A stretch of 33,677 nt of DNA, taken from contig DIKO01000121.1 in the NCBI GenBank assembly GCA_002423615.1, positions 1 through 33,677 of the forward strand. Direction: 5' to 3'. The translations under genes were made by a program, and so were the position numbers. Source of the DNA: Desulfobacteraceae bacterium UBA5616. GTDB taxonomy: Bacteria > Desulfobacterota > Desulfobacteria > Desulfobacterales > UBA5616. A model generated the notes under the pieces. It was not told the origin of the DNA, did no database searches, and saw nothing but the letters and a program-made list of their open reading frames with translations. Positions 1 to 8,725 of the stretch are shown here, one piece after another; within the stretch, counting starts at the first letter, position 1; every line of letters starts with the position of its first letter.

Positions 1-718
1 GAACCCAAGCAACCCGAAGACGGGCGTTGTCGGGATGGGTGCGGGGAATGGCCGAAACTTCGCCGGAGGCGTTGCTTTCCCCATAGTCGTTGGCGGCCGT
101 CACCACATAATAATAGGATGAGCCGTTGTTGAGTCCGCCATGGACATAGGGACTGGTTGCGTTTGCTATTTTGCTCCCCCCACCCGCTTGCAACCCGGAT
201 GTGTTGGACCAGTAAATGGCGTAGGACGTCGCCTCCTCCACCGGATTCCAGGTGATCACGACACGGCCCTCGCCTCCGGCGGCGGAAACCCCCGTCGGAG
301 CCGAGGGGGCCTTGTTTATAGTGATCGTGACCTCCTCCGACCGGCTGCTTTCTCCCGCAGCGTTTACCGCCGTCACAATGTATGAATAAGTCGCTCCTTC
401 GGTCAGGCCGGTGTGAACATGAGGACTCTTTATATCGGCAATTTTCGTTCCCGTCGCCGGTGTGACACCCCGGTTCTGGGACCAGTACAGATTGTAGGAA
501 GTGGCACCGGCCACCGTTTTCCACTGAATCGTGACCTGCCTTTCACCCAGTAAAACGGTCAGTTCCGTAGGGGCCCCGGGAACACTCCCTGAAACCGGGA
601 CATTCCCTGAATTGGTATCCGAACCGTCCGAGAAAATTCCGTCCGGGTCCCAGGAACAGGATAGTAGCAAAAAAAAGAGCGACGCCACAAGGCAATAACT
701 TCTAACTCTGCTATTCAT
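1..718 (-). CDS. Fibronectin type III repeat lipoprotein (3' end outside window)
   Basis: The reading frame is open from an ATG at 718 to the window edge, giving 239 residues without a stop; the C-terminus is missing. The N-terminus has basic residues, a hydrophobic run and a lipobox LLSC with the lipidated cysteine at residue 21, so it should be an exported lipoprotein. Two fibronectin-III-like domains follow, at about residues 48-134 and 138-225. Each has the family pattern of APTGV/APTEL at the start, a core W (W66, W157), SYNLYWS or SYAIYWS in the middle, and a YSYIVTAVN or YYYVVTAAN strand near the end. FnIII domains usually mediate binding or act as spacers. It lies 43 bases after rfbG on the same strand and may be the last or an independent gene of block II. 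No clear ribosome-binding site was seen. The precise role is unknown. Confidence 0.85.
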   Translation of the reverse strand, partial: MNSRVRSYCLVASLFFLLLSCSWDPDGIFSDGSDTNSGNVPVSGSVPGAPTELTVLLGERQVTIQWKTVAGATSYNLYWSQNRGVTPATGTKIADIKSPHVHTGLTEGATYSYIVTAVNAAGESSRSEEVTITINKAPSAPTGVSAAGGEGRVVITWNPVEEATSYAIYWSNTSGLQAGGGSKIANATSPYVHGGLNNGSSYYYVVTAANDYGESNASGEVSAIPRTHPDNARLRVAWV

Positions 719-761
719 AAAAAATATCTGCTTTCGAGCGCGGTCTTCGCACCTTGGTTCA

Positions 762-1892
762 TTATTGCCCTGTTTCAAACCACATCATCCCTTTCCTTTT
801 GGCCTCTTTCGTGTAATCCAGAATATGCCTTAGACAAATGGAATAAAGATCCTCTCGTGGATTTTCCAGCTGCGCCCGATACGCCTTGAACCAATCCACG
901 GTCTGTTCAACCGCCTTCTTCCATGTATAAACGGGAAGCCAGTTCAGCCGATTGGCCGCCTTTTCCCAGTTCAACTTAAGGACTTCCGTCTCTTTTTTGG
1001 CATTGGGCACAGGTCGATGGGTCCATTCGCCGCTTCCCCAGCAGCGGATGACCTGTTCCACGATCGCCTCCGTGGTGATCGGCTTCATTTCGGGAGGGCC
1101 AAAATTCCAAGCGCTCGAGAATTTGTCCCCCTCCGCAATCAGTCGGGCCCCCAACAGAAGGTACCCGCTGAGGGGAACCAGGACATGCTGCCATGGCCGG
1201 ATGCTCGCCGGATTTCTGACGACAATGGCCTCCCCTTTCATGAGCGCCTTCATGCAATCGGGCACCAGCCTGTATTCGCCGAAGTCACCTCCGCCAATGA
1301 CATTGCCCGCCCGCGCGGATGCAACGGCCAGACCATGATCGGCATATTTCGCCGGCGGGAAAAAGGAGTTTCGGTAGCAGGCAATGGCCATCTCCGTCAT
1401 GGCTTTGCCGGCGCTGTACGGATCGAAACCTCCCAGGGGATCGCTTTCCCGATATCCCCAGATCATATTTTGATCCTCGTAGCATTTATCGGTGGTCACC
1501 CCGACGAAGGCGCCCTTTGTCCGGATCCTTCTCAGCGCCTCCAGAACATTGACCGTCCCCCCGACATTGACATCCAGCGTTTCTTTGGGTTGCTCGTAGG
1601 AAACCAGGACAAGCGGCTGCGCAGCCAAATGAAAAACGATCCGTGGAGAATATTGCCGGATGACCTTCTCCAGTTGGTCGTAATCCCGGACATCTCCTCG
1701 GAGATCGACGATTTTCCCGCTCAATCCGCACAGATCAAAATTGTTCGGCTGCGTGGGAGGATCGATGCTGTAGCCGACCACCTTGGCTCCGAGTTCCCGA
1801 AGCCAGATGCTCAACCACGAGCCCTTGAAACCCGTATGACCCGTGATCAGCACGGGCATTCCCCGATAGATTTCACGTAAGGCCTTATTCAT
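762..1892 (-). CDS. rfbG: CDP-glucose 4,6-dehydratase
   Basis: This enzyme converts CDP-D-glucose to CDP-4-keto-6-deoxy-D-glucose in the cytoplasm, the entry step to CDP-linked deoxyhexoses. The 376-residue protein has the usual family length. It is an extended short-chain dehydrogenase: the Rossmann NAD-binding motif GHTGFKG is at residues 18-24, TTDKCYE at 133-139, and the catalytic Y159-x3-K163 lies in DPYSAGK. The GHTGFKGSW variant is typical of RfbG rather than RmlB. Its ATG overlaps the stop codon of the upstream DUF4910 gene as ATGA, implying translational coupling. Its substrate maker, rfbF, is in the same block but about 9 kb upstream. No dedicated 3-dehydratase (RfbH/E1) is visible, so the product may be used as a 6-deoxy sugar rather than a 3,6-dideoxy sugar. 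Confidence 0.95.
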   Translation of the reverse strand: MNKALREIYRGMPVLITGHTGFKGSWLSIWLRELGAKVVGYSIDPPTQPNNFDLCGLSGKIVDLRGDVRDYDQLEKVIRQYSPRIVFHLAAQPLVLVSYEQPKETLDVNVGGTVNVLEALRRIRTKGAFVGVTTDKCYEDQNMIWGYRESDPLGGFDPYSAGKAMTEMAIACYRNSFFPPAKYADHGLAVASARAGNVIGGGDFGEYRLVPDCMKALMKGEAIVVRNPASIRPWQHVLVPLSGYLLLGARLIAEGDKFSSAWNFGPPEMKPITTEAIVEQVIRCWGSGEWTHRPVPNAKKETEVLKLNWEKAANRLNWLPVYTWKKAVEQTVDWFKAYRAQLENPREDLYSICLRHILDYTKEAKRKGMMWFETGQ

Positions 1893-3226
1893 CGTCCACC
1901 ATCCGTCCCCTGATCACGCGGAGGGCCCAGCAATTCATGGATCCGCAGGGCCTCCGCGGCATTTCTGATCGCGGTAAATTCACAACCGGCGCGGTCGGCG
2001 ATATCCAGCAACGTATAGCCGCCATCGGAGAGATTCAACACCCACAACAGCGCCATCTGATCAAATCCGGATTCCCGGCCGCCACCCATGAGTCGATATA
2101 GCCCCCTTTTTCCAAGCTGAGGCTCACATTTCGGATTCAGATTCTGATAGGTCCGGTTATTCTCCAACAAATCAAGAACAGCCAGATATTTTTGGAACGA
2201 ATCCGCAAGGCATTCCGGACGGACAAATGAGAGATCGTCCGCGGACGTGTGATATTCGGGATAGCGCCCATGGGGCGTTCTCATGAGGCAACCGACCTGC
2301 AGATTGAACCCCGGCGATCCATACTGCCTCTCATCATAGCCGTAGGGGGAAAAATCCATAATCTCATAATCGTTCCCCGAATGCTTCAGGACATGCGCCA
2401 CCGCCCTGTCGATTTCCGCATCGCCTTGCCGGCTTTTCTTGTACGTCACCTTGCCGGGATCCCCCGTACAGGCCGCCACCAATCCGTGTTTGATCCTGTG
2501 CACCCTCTCTTCATTCAGGCAGAGCCAGACAATCGACCCGATCGTACCCGGGATGAACAGGATGCGATAGGAATACCGTCGCGGGCGGTTGCCCAGATGT
2601 TTGGCCAGGAAGGTGACCAAAGCCACGCTGGAAAGATTGTCATTGCAGAGTGACGGATGGCAGGCATGGCAGGAGAGAAGAATCTCGTTTTCCTCCTCCC
2701 CGGGGAGATAATATTCGCCATAGGTGAGATGACCCGGCTCGAGGGTGCTGTCGATACAGACCTCGTAGCGGTCATCCTTCATTTTCACCAATTCATGATG
2801 ACTCAGGCAGAACCCCCAGTTTTCCTGGTAATAGGTCGTGCGATAGGGAATCCAGTCCGGATGCTCCGGCAACGAAAAGAGGTGCTCTTTCAATTCCGTC
2901 AGGGACAGTGTAGCCCGGACGGGCACGCTGTAACTGACCACATGAAGGTTCGATTTCCGGAAATCGATCACCCGCTCGCCCGCCATGTTCTTCACATAGG
3001 CATCCCGGATGTTCCATTCCTTCGGCACGGCCCAGTCAAAAACAGGAGTCCCAGTAGGAACCTCATGAATTTCCAACGGAATATAACGGCTCACCATCGA
3101 GAGGGTCTCGCGAAAACCCGTGCCCGTAATGCTCCGGCAGAGGGGATACATCTGCCCGATGAACGCATGCAGATCCCGTCCCATCTCTTCCCATTCGATC
3201 GGCCTCATTCCGAAATGGTTATCCAC
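1889..3226 (-). CDS. DUF4910 aminopeptidase-like polysaccharide-locus protein
   Basis: This is a member of the DUF4910/DUF2172 family, often found in glycan loci, with an M28-aminopeptidase-like zinc fold. Visible landmarks are the HACHPSLCNDNLSS segment (about residues 187-200, with candidate metal ligands H and D), an IPGTIGSI segment, DERQYGSPGFN, and EYHTSADDLSF with a further candidate histidine. The last 60 or so residues look like the winged-helix tail of this family (DGGYTLLDIADRAG). Substrate and reaction are unknown; hydrolysis or formation of an amide on a sugar is one inference. The longest frame begins at 3313 but would overlap the epimerase gene by 67 bases. A GTG at 3226 with GGAGAG nine bases upstream, just after the epimerase stop, is preferred. 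An ATG at 3208 is the alternative. Confidence 0.85.
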   Translation of the reverse strand: MDNHFGMRPIEWEEMGRDLHAFIGQMYPLCRSITGTGFRETLSMVSRYIPLEIHEVPTGTPVFDWAVPKEWNIRDAYVKNMAGERVIDFRKSNLHVVSYSVPVRATLSLTELKEHLFSLPEHPDWIPYRTTYYQENWGFCLSHHELVKMKDDRYEVCIDSTLEPGHLTYGEYYLPGEEENEILLSCHACHPSLCNDNLSSVALVTFLAKHLGNRPRRYSYRILFIPGTIGSIVWLCLNEERVHRIKHGLVAACTGDPGKVTYKKSRQGDAEIDRAVAHVLKHSGNDYEIMDFSPYGYDERQYGSPGFNLQVGCLMRTPHGRYPEYHTSADDLSFVRPECLADSFQKYLAVLDLLENNRTYQNLNPKCEPQLGKRGLYRLMGGGRESGFDQMALLWVLNLSDGGYTLLDIADRAGCEFTAIRNAAEALRIHELLGPPRDQGTDGGR

Positions 3227-3235
3227 TTTGTAACT

Positions 3236-3241
3236 CTCTCC
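3236..3241 (-). promoter_or_regulatory. Ribosome-binding site deciding the DUF4910 start
   Basis: On the minus strand GGAGAG lies nine bases before GTG at 3226 and just downstream of the epimerase stop codon (3247-3249). This supports a GTG start instead of the upstream start at 3313 inside the epimerase gene. Confidence 0.6.
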
Positions 3242-3246
3242 GCAGA

Positions 3247-3780
3247 TCAGGCGGCGTAATCCGGCCAGTTCCGGTCGCGCTCCGAGATGATCACCCGAAC
3301 TCCGGCCGGCCATTGAATCTTGAAAGCAGGGTCATTCCAGCGGACACCGCAGGCAGAGTCGGGATGATAAAATTCAGACATCTGGTAGAAGACCTCCGTA
3401 TTGTCCTCGAGGGTTTGAAATCCGTGGGCGCAACCCTTGGGAACATAGAGCATAAGCCTGTTTTCTTCCGTCAACTCCACGGCGATCCATTGTTTGAAGG
3501 TCACGGAATCCCGGCGCAGGTCCACAATCACGTCATACAGTTTTCCCTTTGTGCACCGAATCAGCTTATCTTCGGCATAAGGCGCCGACTGGTAGTGCAT
3601 CCCCCGCAAGGTGCCCGCATCCCGGTTGAAGGAGATATTGCATTGTGCTACATCCGGATTCAATCCGCGCTCGGGGAACTCGTTGCGGCAGAAAACCCTT
3701 CCGAAAAAGCCCCTTTCATCCTCCAGGCGGTTTACCTCGATGATGAAGGCGCCCGGCAGTTTCGTTTCGCTAAAAATCAT
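3247..3780 (-). CDS. rfbC: RmlC-type NDP-4-keto-6-deoxyhexose 3,5-epimerase
   Basis: This cupin epimerase inverts C3 and/or C5 of a nucleotide-linked 4-keto-6-deoxyhexose. From the ATG at 3780 the protein is 177 residues, close to the usual RmlC length of about 180. Conserved RmlC positions are present: RGxF at the N-terminus, H62 in LRGMHYQ, K72, H119 in GCAHGF, Y138 in EFYHP and D169 in the ISERD tail, matching the known His-Asp dyad and tyrosine acid. An in-frame TTG at 3834 would add 18 basic residues that the family lacks and has no well-spaced ribosome-binding site. It may serve dTDP-rhamnose synthesis with RmlA and RmlD encoded elsewhere in the window. Its position beside rfbG makes a CDP-4-keto-6-deoxyglucose substrate equally possible. 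Confidence 0.88.
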   Translation of the reverse strand: MIFSETKLPGAFIIEVNRLEDERGFFGRVFCRNEFPERGLNPDVAQCNISFNRDAGTLRGMHYQSAPYAEDKLIRCTKGKLYDVIVDLRRDSVTFKQWIAVELTEENRLMLYVPKGCAHGFQTLEDNTEVFYQMSEFYHPDSACGVRWNDPAFKIQWPAGVRVIISERDRNWPDYAA

Positions 3781-3922
3781 GGGTCCGTATATCAATATTT
3801 TCCATTTGCGTCGAGTAAATCTACGTTTTTTCAATCACCTTTCTTTACGGCATACCAACATTCTTTTTCTTTCACAATGCGATCACATACATGTTGAAAA
3901 TCTCTTGAAAACACATCCATTC

Positions 3923-4990
3923 TTAAGGGATGTCGATTCCCTTGATCCCCTTGTCTCTTTGCAGGGCAAAGGCAAAAGCACGGACTTCATCTCCCTTGTT
4001 GTCATTGATCAGATACCGGGGACCTAGCGGAAGGTCGCAGATGATTTGGTCAAAATCAAGCCCTTCATTTTTCAGTTTATTCAGAACTGGAAATATATTA
4101 TTATATGTCCGAGACGTGGTTAGTATAAGGCAATATCCCTCTTCCTTGAGTTCTTTCAGCTTTTCTTTCGAGCCGGCCAGAATTTCGATATCATCCCCGG
4201 TATATGAAGGAATGGGAACATGCTTTATAAGGGTTCCGTCCAAATCGCAAAAAATCGTGCCCTTAAGCAGAGGCGTGACCTCTTGACCACCGATCGGAAC
4301 CGGAATCTGAGAGACCATGGAAATCTCCGGAAAGCTGCCAAAGCGGCCATCGGAATCACAGATCAGGGTTTTCGAGGGAAAATGGTCGAGAAGAAGGTGG
4401 AAAAAAATGTTTTCGCTGTAAGTCGTGATCAGATAGCGGGCGGCAATATCCGGGATAGTGCGGCGTGCGGCATCCTTCTGCAGAAGTCTCGTAAAACAGA
4501 TGTCTTCCGGCGTGTTGACCAGAATAACCGAATCGATTTTTTCCAAAACCTCAGCTCCTCCCAGAATGCTGTTTTCGTATAAAATTACGCCACGGGAAAT
4601 TGTCGGGATGAGAATATCCAGGTCCCTTTGTCCCGTAAGACGATTGTAGGCGGCGGCGATGGTCACCGGTTCACCGACGGATAGTTTTCCAAGATCGCGT
4701 TGGATCTTTTCAAAATTCCACCAGGTAAATTGATTGACGGCATACATATAGGCATTCAGTCCAGTTTTCCATTTTTCTTGCAGCCACAATTTACGGGTCT
4801 GTGAATCCATGATAAAATGCCAATCTCCCGAATAAATAGCGGTCTCAACTCCTTTCTCCGACAGCTTCCCGGATATCATCTCACTCAGGGTTGTCTTACC
4901 TGAGCCGGCTCTTCCGCAAATCCCGACCACGATGCACCTACTCCCTTTGGCCTCTTCAAGTTTGTGCAAGATAAATTCATCGATCTCCAT
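3923..4990 (-). CDS. Uridine-kinase-like P-loop kinase fused to HAD phosphatase
   Basis: This is a 355-residue two-domain protein. The N-terminal part (about 18-215) resembles the uridine kinase/phosphoribulokinase group: Walker A GRAGSGKTT at 26-34, then SGDWHF (55-59) where the family carries its acidic catalytic residue. The C-terminal part (about 243-345) is HAD-like: motif I DLDGTLI at 249-255 with the aspartate nucleophile, TTS at 291-293 as motif II, and a final LINDN acidic motif at 328-331. The two activities suggest phosphorylation of a small sugar or alcohol (or its phosphate) and removal of another phosphate. It overlaps the nucleotidyltransferase gene by 14 bases, so the two likely act in sequence. 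ATG at 4990 is preferred over TTG at 4993, with AGGAGA seven bases upstream. The substrate is unknown. Confidence 0.82.
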   Translation of the reverse strand: MEIDEFILHKLEEAKGSRCIVVGICGRAGSGKTTLSEMISGKLSEKGVETAIYSGDWHFIMDSQTRKLWLQEKWKTGLNAYMYAVNQFTWWNFEKIQRDLGKLSVGEPVTIAAAYNRLTGQRDLDILIPTISRGVILYENSILGGAEVLEKIDSVILVNTPEDICFTRLLQKDAARRTIPDIAARYLITTYSENIFFHLLLDHFPSKTLICDSDGRFGSFPEISMVSQIPVPIGGQEVTPLLKGTIFCDLDGTLIKHVPIPSYTGDDIEILAGSKEKLKELKEEGYCLILTTSRTYNNIFPVLNKLKNEGLDFDQIICDLPLGPRYLINDNKGDEVRAFAFALQRDKGIKGIDIP

Positions 4991-5732
4991 CAAAATATCT
5001 CCTGATTTGAATTAACGTTTCACTGGTTCCGAATTCAAAGAGGTGTGAAAGAGGCGTGGCCACCGTTCTTATCTTGTGAACGTATTGATCGACGACATCG
5101 AAGCTATAATCCAGATCCTCATCCTGATTTTTTGATGAGGCGGCACTGTACGCAATAGCTTTGAGCAATTTCGTGTCGTGAAAGACGACAATCCCCGTAA
5201 AGCCGTTTTTCCGCACGCTTGCCACATCTTCGTTCCATTTCAATCCCATAACAACATCCTGGTCAATCAAAGCCACGGTTTGATAATCGCCAAGTATACA
5301 TGGATCATTCCCTGGACGGCAGACTCCGATGCTGTCAAAATCGACTGAAAATTGATCCTCAACAATGTAATCACAAAATGTAATGACGGTTGGCAGGCGG
5401 CTGGACGCATAATCCAAGGAATAGATTAGTGAGGTTCCCGGTCCGCGGAGGGCAGACATTTCTTCCTGGCTAAAGAAAACATCCAGGGATGAATAGCGGC
5501 CCCGAACGTAATGCATCACAAGGTCGCCGCAATAGCCAACGGCTATAATTATTCGCCCGGCAATGTACTGATACTTTTGGATGCAATAGTCAATCGCACG
5601 CATACCGCTGATATTCACAAGACACTTAGGAATATGATCGGTTTCGGGTCGGAGGCGGGTTCCCATGCCGGCAGCTAAAATGATGACATTGAATTTCCGA
5701 CCCATGACACTAAAAAGTGGCGTTTTTATCAT
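4977..5732 (-). CDS. Sugar-phosphate/alcohol-phosphate nucleotidyltransferase
   Basis: This cytoplasmic NTP transferase would activate a phosphorylated sugar or alcohol as an NDP derivative. The 251-residue protein has the GT-A nucleotidyltransferase signature LAAGMGTRLRP near residues 20-30 followed by IPKCLV, the substrate-binding lysine region. Later it has GPGTSLIYSLDYA and TFCDYIVED, where an acidic metal-binding residue is expected. The short length and FCDYIVED pattern look closer to LicC-like cytidylyltransferases than to RmlA; this is a judgement by eye. The start at 5732 is supported by AAGGAG eight bases upstream. The following gene is the kinase-HAD fusion (14-base overlap), which could provide its phosphorylated substrate. 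Confidence 0.85.
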   Translation of the reverse strand: MIKTPLFSVMGRKFNVIILAAGMGTRLRPETDHIPKCLVNISGMRAIDYCIQKYQYIAGRIIIAVGYCGDLVMHYVRGRYSSLDVFFSQEEMSALRGPGTSLIYSLDYASSRLPTVITFCDYIVEDQFSVDFDSIGVCRPGNDPCILGDYQTVALIDQDVVMGLKWNEDVASVRKNGFTGIVVFHDTKLLKAIAYSAASSKNQDEDLDYSFDVVDQYVHKIRTVATPLSHLFEFGTSETLIQIRRYFDGDR

Positions 5733-5740
5733 TTATTCTT

Positions 5741-5746
5741 CTCCTT
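5741..5746 (-). promoter_or_regulatory. Strong ribosome-binding site of the nucleotidyltransferase gene
   Basis: On the minus strand AAGGAG lies eight bases upstream of the ATG at 5732. It fixes the long start over an internal ATG at 5705, which sits closer to the nucleotide-binding motif. Confidence 0.65.
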
Positions 5747-5813
5747 CTAAACTTGGAAGGCAACAAAGGTGCCGATGAAACTTGCGGTGTCCGCAATCAT
5801 CGCCCATTCCATG

Positions 5814-6533
5814 TCAGACCGTCTCTTGCTTTCTTTTATTCAGAGCATATAACCGTCCTATGGTTTTGAGCACATTGGCGATATTGTTCGGCCTGAAAGC
5901 TTTGGTTACTCCACTATCCGGACCCGGTCGTTCGACATAGGCAATAGGGATTTCGATGTATTTTTTCCCGTCAAGCAGCGCCTGAAGCAGGAGTTCCGCC
6001 TGGTAACCGAATCCCGTGCTTTTCAACTCCACGGATTTTGCCCACTCGGTTTTATGGAGCTGCAGCCCATTGTAATATTTCATCTTCCTGCGGAGCATCA
6101 AGTTTAGGACTCTGGTATAAGACGATGAGAGGATACGCCGCAGATGAGTTCTTTCTTTTGGATCTTTCCAATAGCCGCAAAGGAAATCTGCCTGCCCGAC
6201 ATGGGAGAAAAACGCCTCAAGCGTGCTTGCCGAACAGGGATTATCCCCATGAATTACAACGCAATACTTCATCCGAGCTCTTTTTCTCCCCAAATCGTAG
6301 CATGCCCCTATGTTACAGGGTGCGGTATTGGAGATGAGCTGTATTCTGGGATTCCTTTGCCGGTTCTCTTGCACGATCTCCGGTGTTCGGTCTGTGCTTC
6401 CGTCATTGATGACAATCAGTTCGTACTCAGAAAATGATTTTTCTGCAGCGGAAACCACATTATCAATGGTAATCTGGATATTTCCCTCTTCATTGAGGGC
6501 CGGCATAATAATGCTTATGGAGGAAGGCTTCAT
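5814..6533 (-). CDS. Glycosyltransferase family 2, polyprenyl-phosphate-sugar synthase-like
   Basis: This is a GT2 enzyme of the DPM1-like type without obvious membrane helices. It opens with SISIIMPALNEEGNI, then VINDGSTD (nucleotide-binding aspartates) and IHGDNP in place of the usual DxD. A GFGYQAELLLQALLDGK segment follows, as in enzymes that make polyprenyl-phosphate sugars. It probably transfers a sugar to a lipid phosphate or to the growing glycan at the cytoplasmic face. The start is ambiguous: ATG at 6533 has CGGAG six bases upstream and places the first beta strand normally, whereas ATG at 6575 forms an ATGA overlap with the stop of the upstream membrane-protein gene. Direct linkage to that gene suggests this enzyme could load its lipid-linked donor. 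Confidence 0.85.
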   Translation of the reverse strand: MKPSSISIIMPALNEEGNIQITIDNVVSAAEKSFSEYELIVINDGSTDRTPEIVQENRQRNPRIQLISNTAPCNIGACYDLGRKRARMKYCVVIHGDNPCSASTLEAFFSHVGQADFLCGYWKDPKERTHLRRILSSSYTRVLNLMLRRKMKYYNGLQLHKTEWAKSVELKSTGFGYQAELLLQALLDGKKYIEIPIAYVERPGPDSGVTKAFRPNNIANVLKTIGRLYALNKRKQETV

Positions 6534-6571
6534 CATCTGCTCCGTTAATGTGAAAGATCCATCATATTGCA

Positions 6572-8725
6572 TCATAGACAACTGATCATATCGGGAATAA
6601 AGTCAAATATATGTTCTATTTTTTTATATAGTTCGGGATTCCCCTTTTCGAATATTTGCCTATATCCTTCTATGCTAATGCCGATGTTTGCCAGAACTGC
6701 GTACAATACGGTTGTGAAGGCCACACACTGCACACCAACCCTTCCAGCGATACGTCCCCGGAAATAATCATAGATCTGAAAGTAAATCATGCACGAGAGA
6801 AGCAGAATCATTGGCAGAAAATCGATCACGTAACGCATATGCTGATACGAAAAAAGAGAGACGACCAGCCAGTTCGCCATCCCGCCCAACAGGAGAAGCA
6901 AAGCAAAATATAAAATCGGTTTGGGGAAGTCCACCTTCTTCAGTTTAAGATAGATCCATGCGGGAATGACTATCCAAAGGAAGGGGAGATTCATAAGAAG
7001 CCCTGCTGAAGATGGATCCGCCTTCGTCCAGTATATGGGATAATAAGAAGGGATTGTAAGATTCGCGGGAATATTCACAGATGGTACATGGAAAAATGGA
7101 AACGATCCGTTGATTGATACACCCAGTAGAAGGTTTAGATAATTGTTGACCCAGAAGTTCTGGGTGCTGAAAAAAGGATGATCAAGAGGTTGGACAATAC
7201 CGAGCTGATATCTCGCACCGAACTCCAGAATATTCTCAAATCGCAAGTAATTGTAAAGTAAAAGAAGACCAATGCATAAGGCCAGAGGCATCCCCGCTGT
7301 GGTCAGAAATACGGCTATCTTTTTAAAGTAACTTCGGCTGAAAACCTTCTGATGATTTAGAAAGGAACTCAAAGGGATCAGAAATATAACGGCACCAAAG
7401 ACATAGGAAAATCGGCTGGCAATGGCCAATCCATAAAAAAGACCGGCCATGAGCAAATGGGCTATTTTACGATTTTCGAAGAACATAAACGAAAAGATAA
7501 AAAATAGCGACAACATACACCACAGATACGCGCTGAGCGACGCCACTTCGTACATAAACGGTCGACGGAGCACCGGAAGGACCATGTTGCACATTCCCAA
7601 CATCGTAATGCCAATCAGAAAGATGAGGAGATTCCCTTTGAGTTTGGTTCCACGGATGATCAAGGTCATCAGGAGGATACTGACGACAAAACCACACACG
7701 GCAAAAACAGCCCCGGCAAGATTATGAGGCATGGGTTGCCCGGTTAATAGTTTCCAGGGGATGAAGGCCAATAGCGCAGGCGCCGGCCCGAAATATAAGT
7801 AATAACGCCCTTTAAAGAGGCTCGCATCGTGTAACCTTAAATACATGTTTTGCTCGGGATCATAAGGGTCCGGCAAAGATAGCAATGCCTCTGAAGGTTC
7901 AACGATGAGTGACAACCTGCCCGCCAGTAGAGCATCGGCAAGGTCGGTATAAAGACCGTAAACATCATTATACGATCCGTCAATCACAAACCGGAATGGC
8001 TTGAAATTTGAGGTTGCCGTCCATAGATAGAAACCGATGATCACAAAGACCAGCCCACAAATTGCTATATGCTGGAGGTATTTTAATAATGGAGAAGTTT
8101 TTCGAGGCTCCGGGTGCCCGGACCGTGTCAAAGCGTCAATCATCAGAAAGAGAATGACCCCTATGAAGGCTAAGCCCATCATGAATGCACCAATAAAAAT
8201 AAGCGTGCGTGTACGGCTTTTTCGATTTTCCGGAATGACAAAACCTCTTACGGTAAAATTCGGATCCTCCCCTGTCGAAAACCCTTTCAATCTTGATGTT
8301 GTATTTTTAAAATCGATCTGCTGAAGAGGAACAATATTTTCTACCAGCTTTTCTCTATCCCAGACCACTTGTGCGTTCCTGAACTCGATGGATACAGACT
8401 TGATTTCAAAAGTCCCTTTTTTATCGAGGGGATCAAAGCGAATAGATTTTATGGTCAATTCGGGCAGAGGTATTCTATATGTCTCAAAACGGTCGGTTGG
8501 CCTGATTTCAAAGCGATAACTTGCATCTTCTTGGTAACTTAAGCCTGTATCGAAGTAGACTTGCCCGTATCCTTCTACGGATGTTTTCATCTCAATCTTG
8601 ACATATCTTTCACTATAACGGAAGTATTTGTATCCATTGGTTAATGAAAGTGCGGCACATAATACGGCCATCGCAACCGTGATAACAACGACGGTGCCCT
8701 TCAAAAAACCGGTATATGATGTCAT
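6572..8725 (-). CDS. Large GT-C-like membrane protein with YYDxG/RFDP extracytoplasmic domain (family member 1)
   Basis: This is a polytopic inner-membrane protein of 717 residues from ATG 8725. An in-frame TTG at 8758 would add 11 residues, and neither start has a convincing ribosome-binding site. It has a first membrane helix at about 9-31, then a soluble, probably beta-rich domain at about 37-161 with YFDTG (57-61), IRFDP (95-99) and EDPNF (153-157). A second helix and many further helices follow. A loop rich in acidic residues after a later helix (IDGSYNDVYGLYTDLADALLAGR) resembles the first periplasmic loop of GT-C glycosyltransferases, which use lipid-phosphate sugars. The same soluble domain recurs in the genes at 19744 and 22409. 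The region is AT-rich: 6601-6660 holds 18 G+C of 60 bases. It is coupled to the GT2 gene downstream. Confidence 0.8.
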   Translation of the reverse strand: MTSYTGFLKGTVVVITVAMAVLCAALSLTNGYKYFRYSERYVKIEMKTSVEGYGQVYFDTGLSYQEDASYRFEIRPTDRFETYRIPLPELTIKSIRFDPLDKKGTFEIKSVSIEFRNAQVVWDREKLVENIVPLQQIDFKNTTSRLKGFSTGEDPNFTVRGFVIPENRKSRTRTLIFIGAFMMGLAFIGVILFLMIDALTRSGHPEPRKTSPLLKYLQHIAICGLVFVIIGFYLWTATSNFKPFRFVIDGSYNDVYGLYTDLADALLAGRLSLIVEPSEALLSLPDPYDPEQNMYLRLHDASLFKGRYYLYFGPAPALLAFIPWKLLTGQPMPHNLAGAVFAVCGFVVSILLMTLIIRGTKLKGNLLIFLIGITMLGMCNMVLPVLRRPFMYEVASLSAYLWCMLSLFFIFSFMFFENRKIAHLLMAGLFYGLAIASRFSYVFGAVIFLIPLSSFLNHQKVFSRSYFKKIAVFLTTAGMPLALCIGLLLLYNYLRFENILEFGARYQLGIVQPLDHPFFSTQNFWVNNYLNLLLGVSINGSFPFFHVPSVNIPANLTIPSYYPIYWTKADPSSAGLLMNLPFLWIVIPAWIYLKLKKVDFPKPILYFALLLLLGGMANWLVVSLFSYQHMRYVIDFLPMILLLSCMIYFQIYDYFRGRIAGRVGVQCVAFTTVLYAVLANIGISIEGYRQIFEKGNPELYKKIEHIFDFIPDMISCL

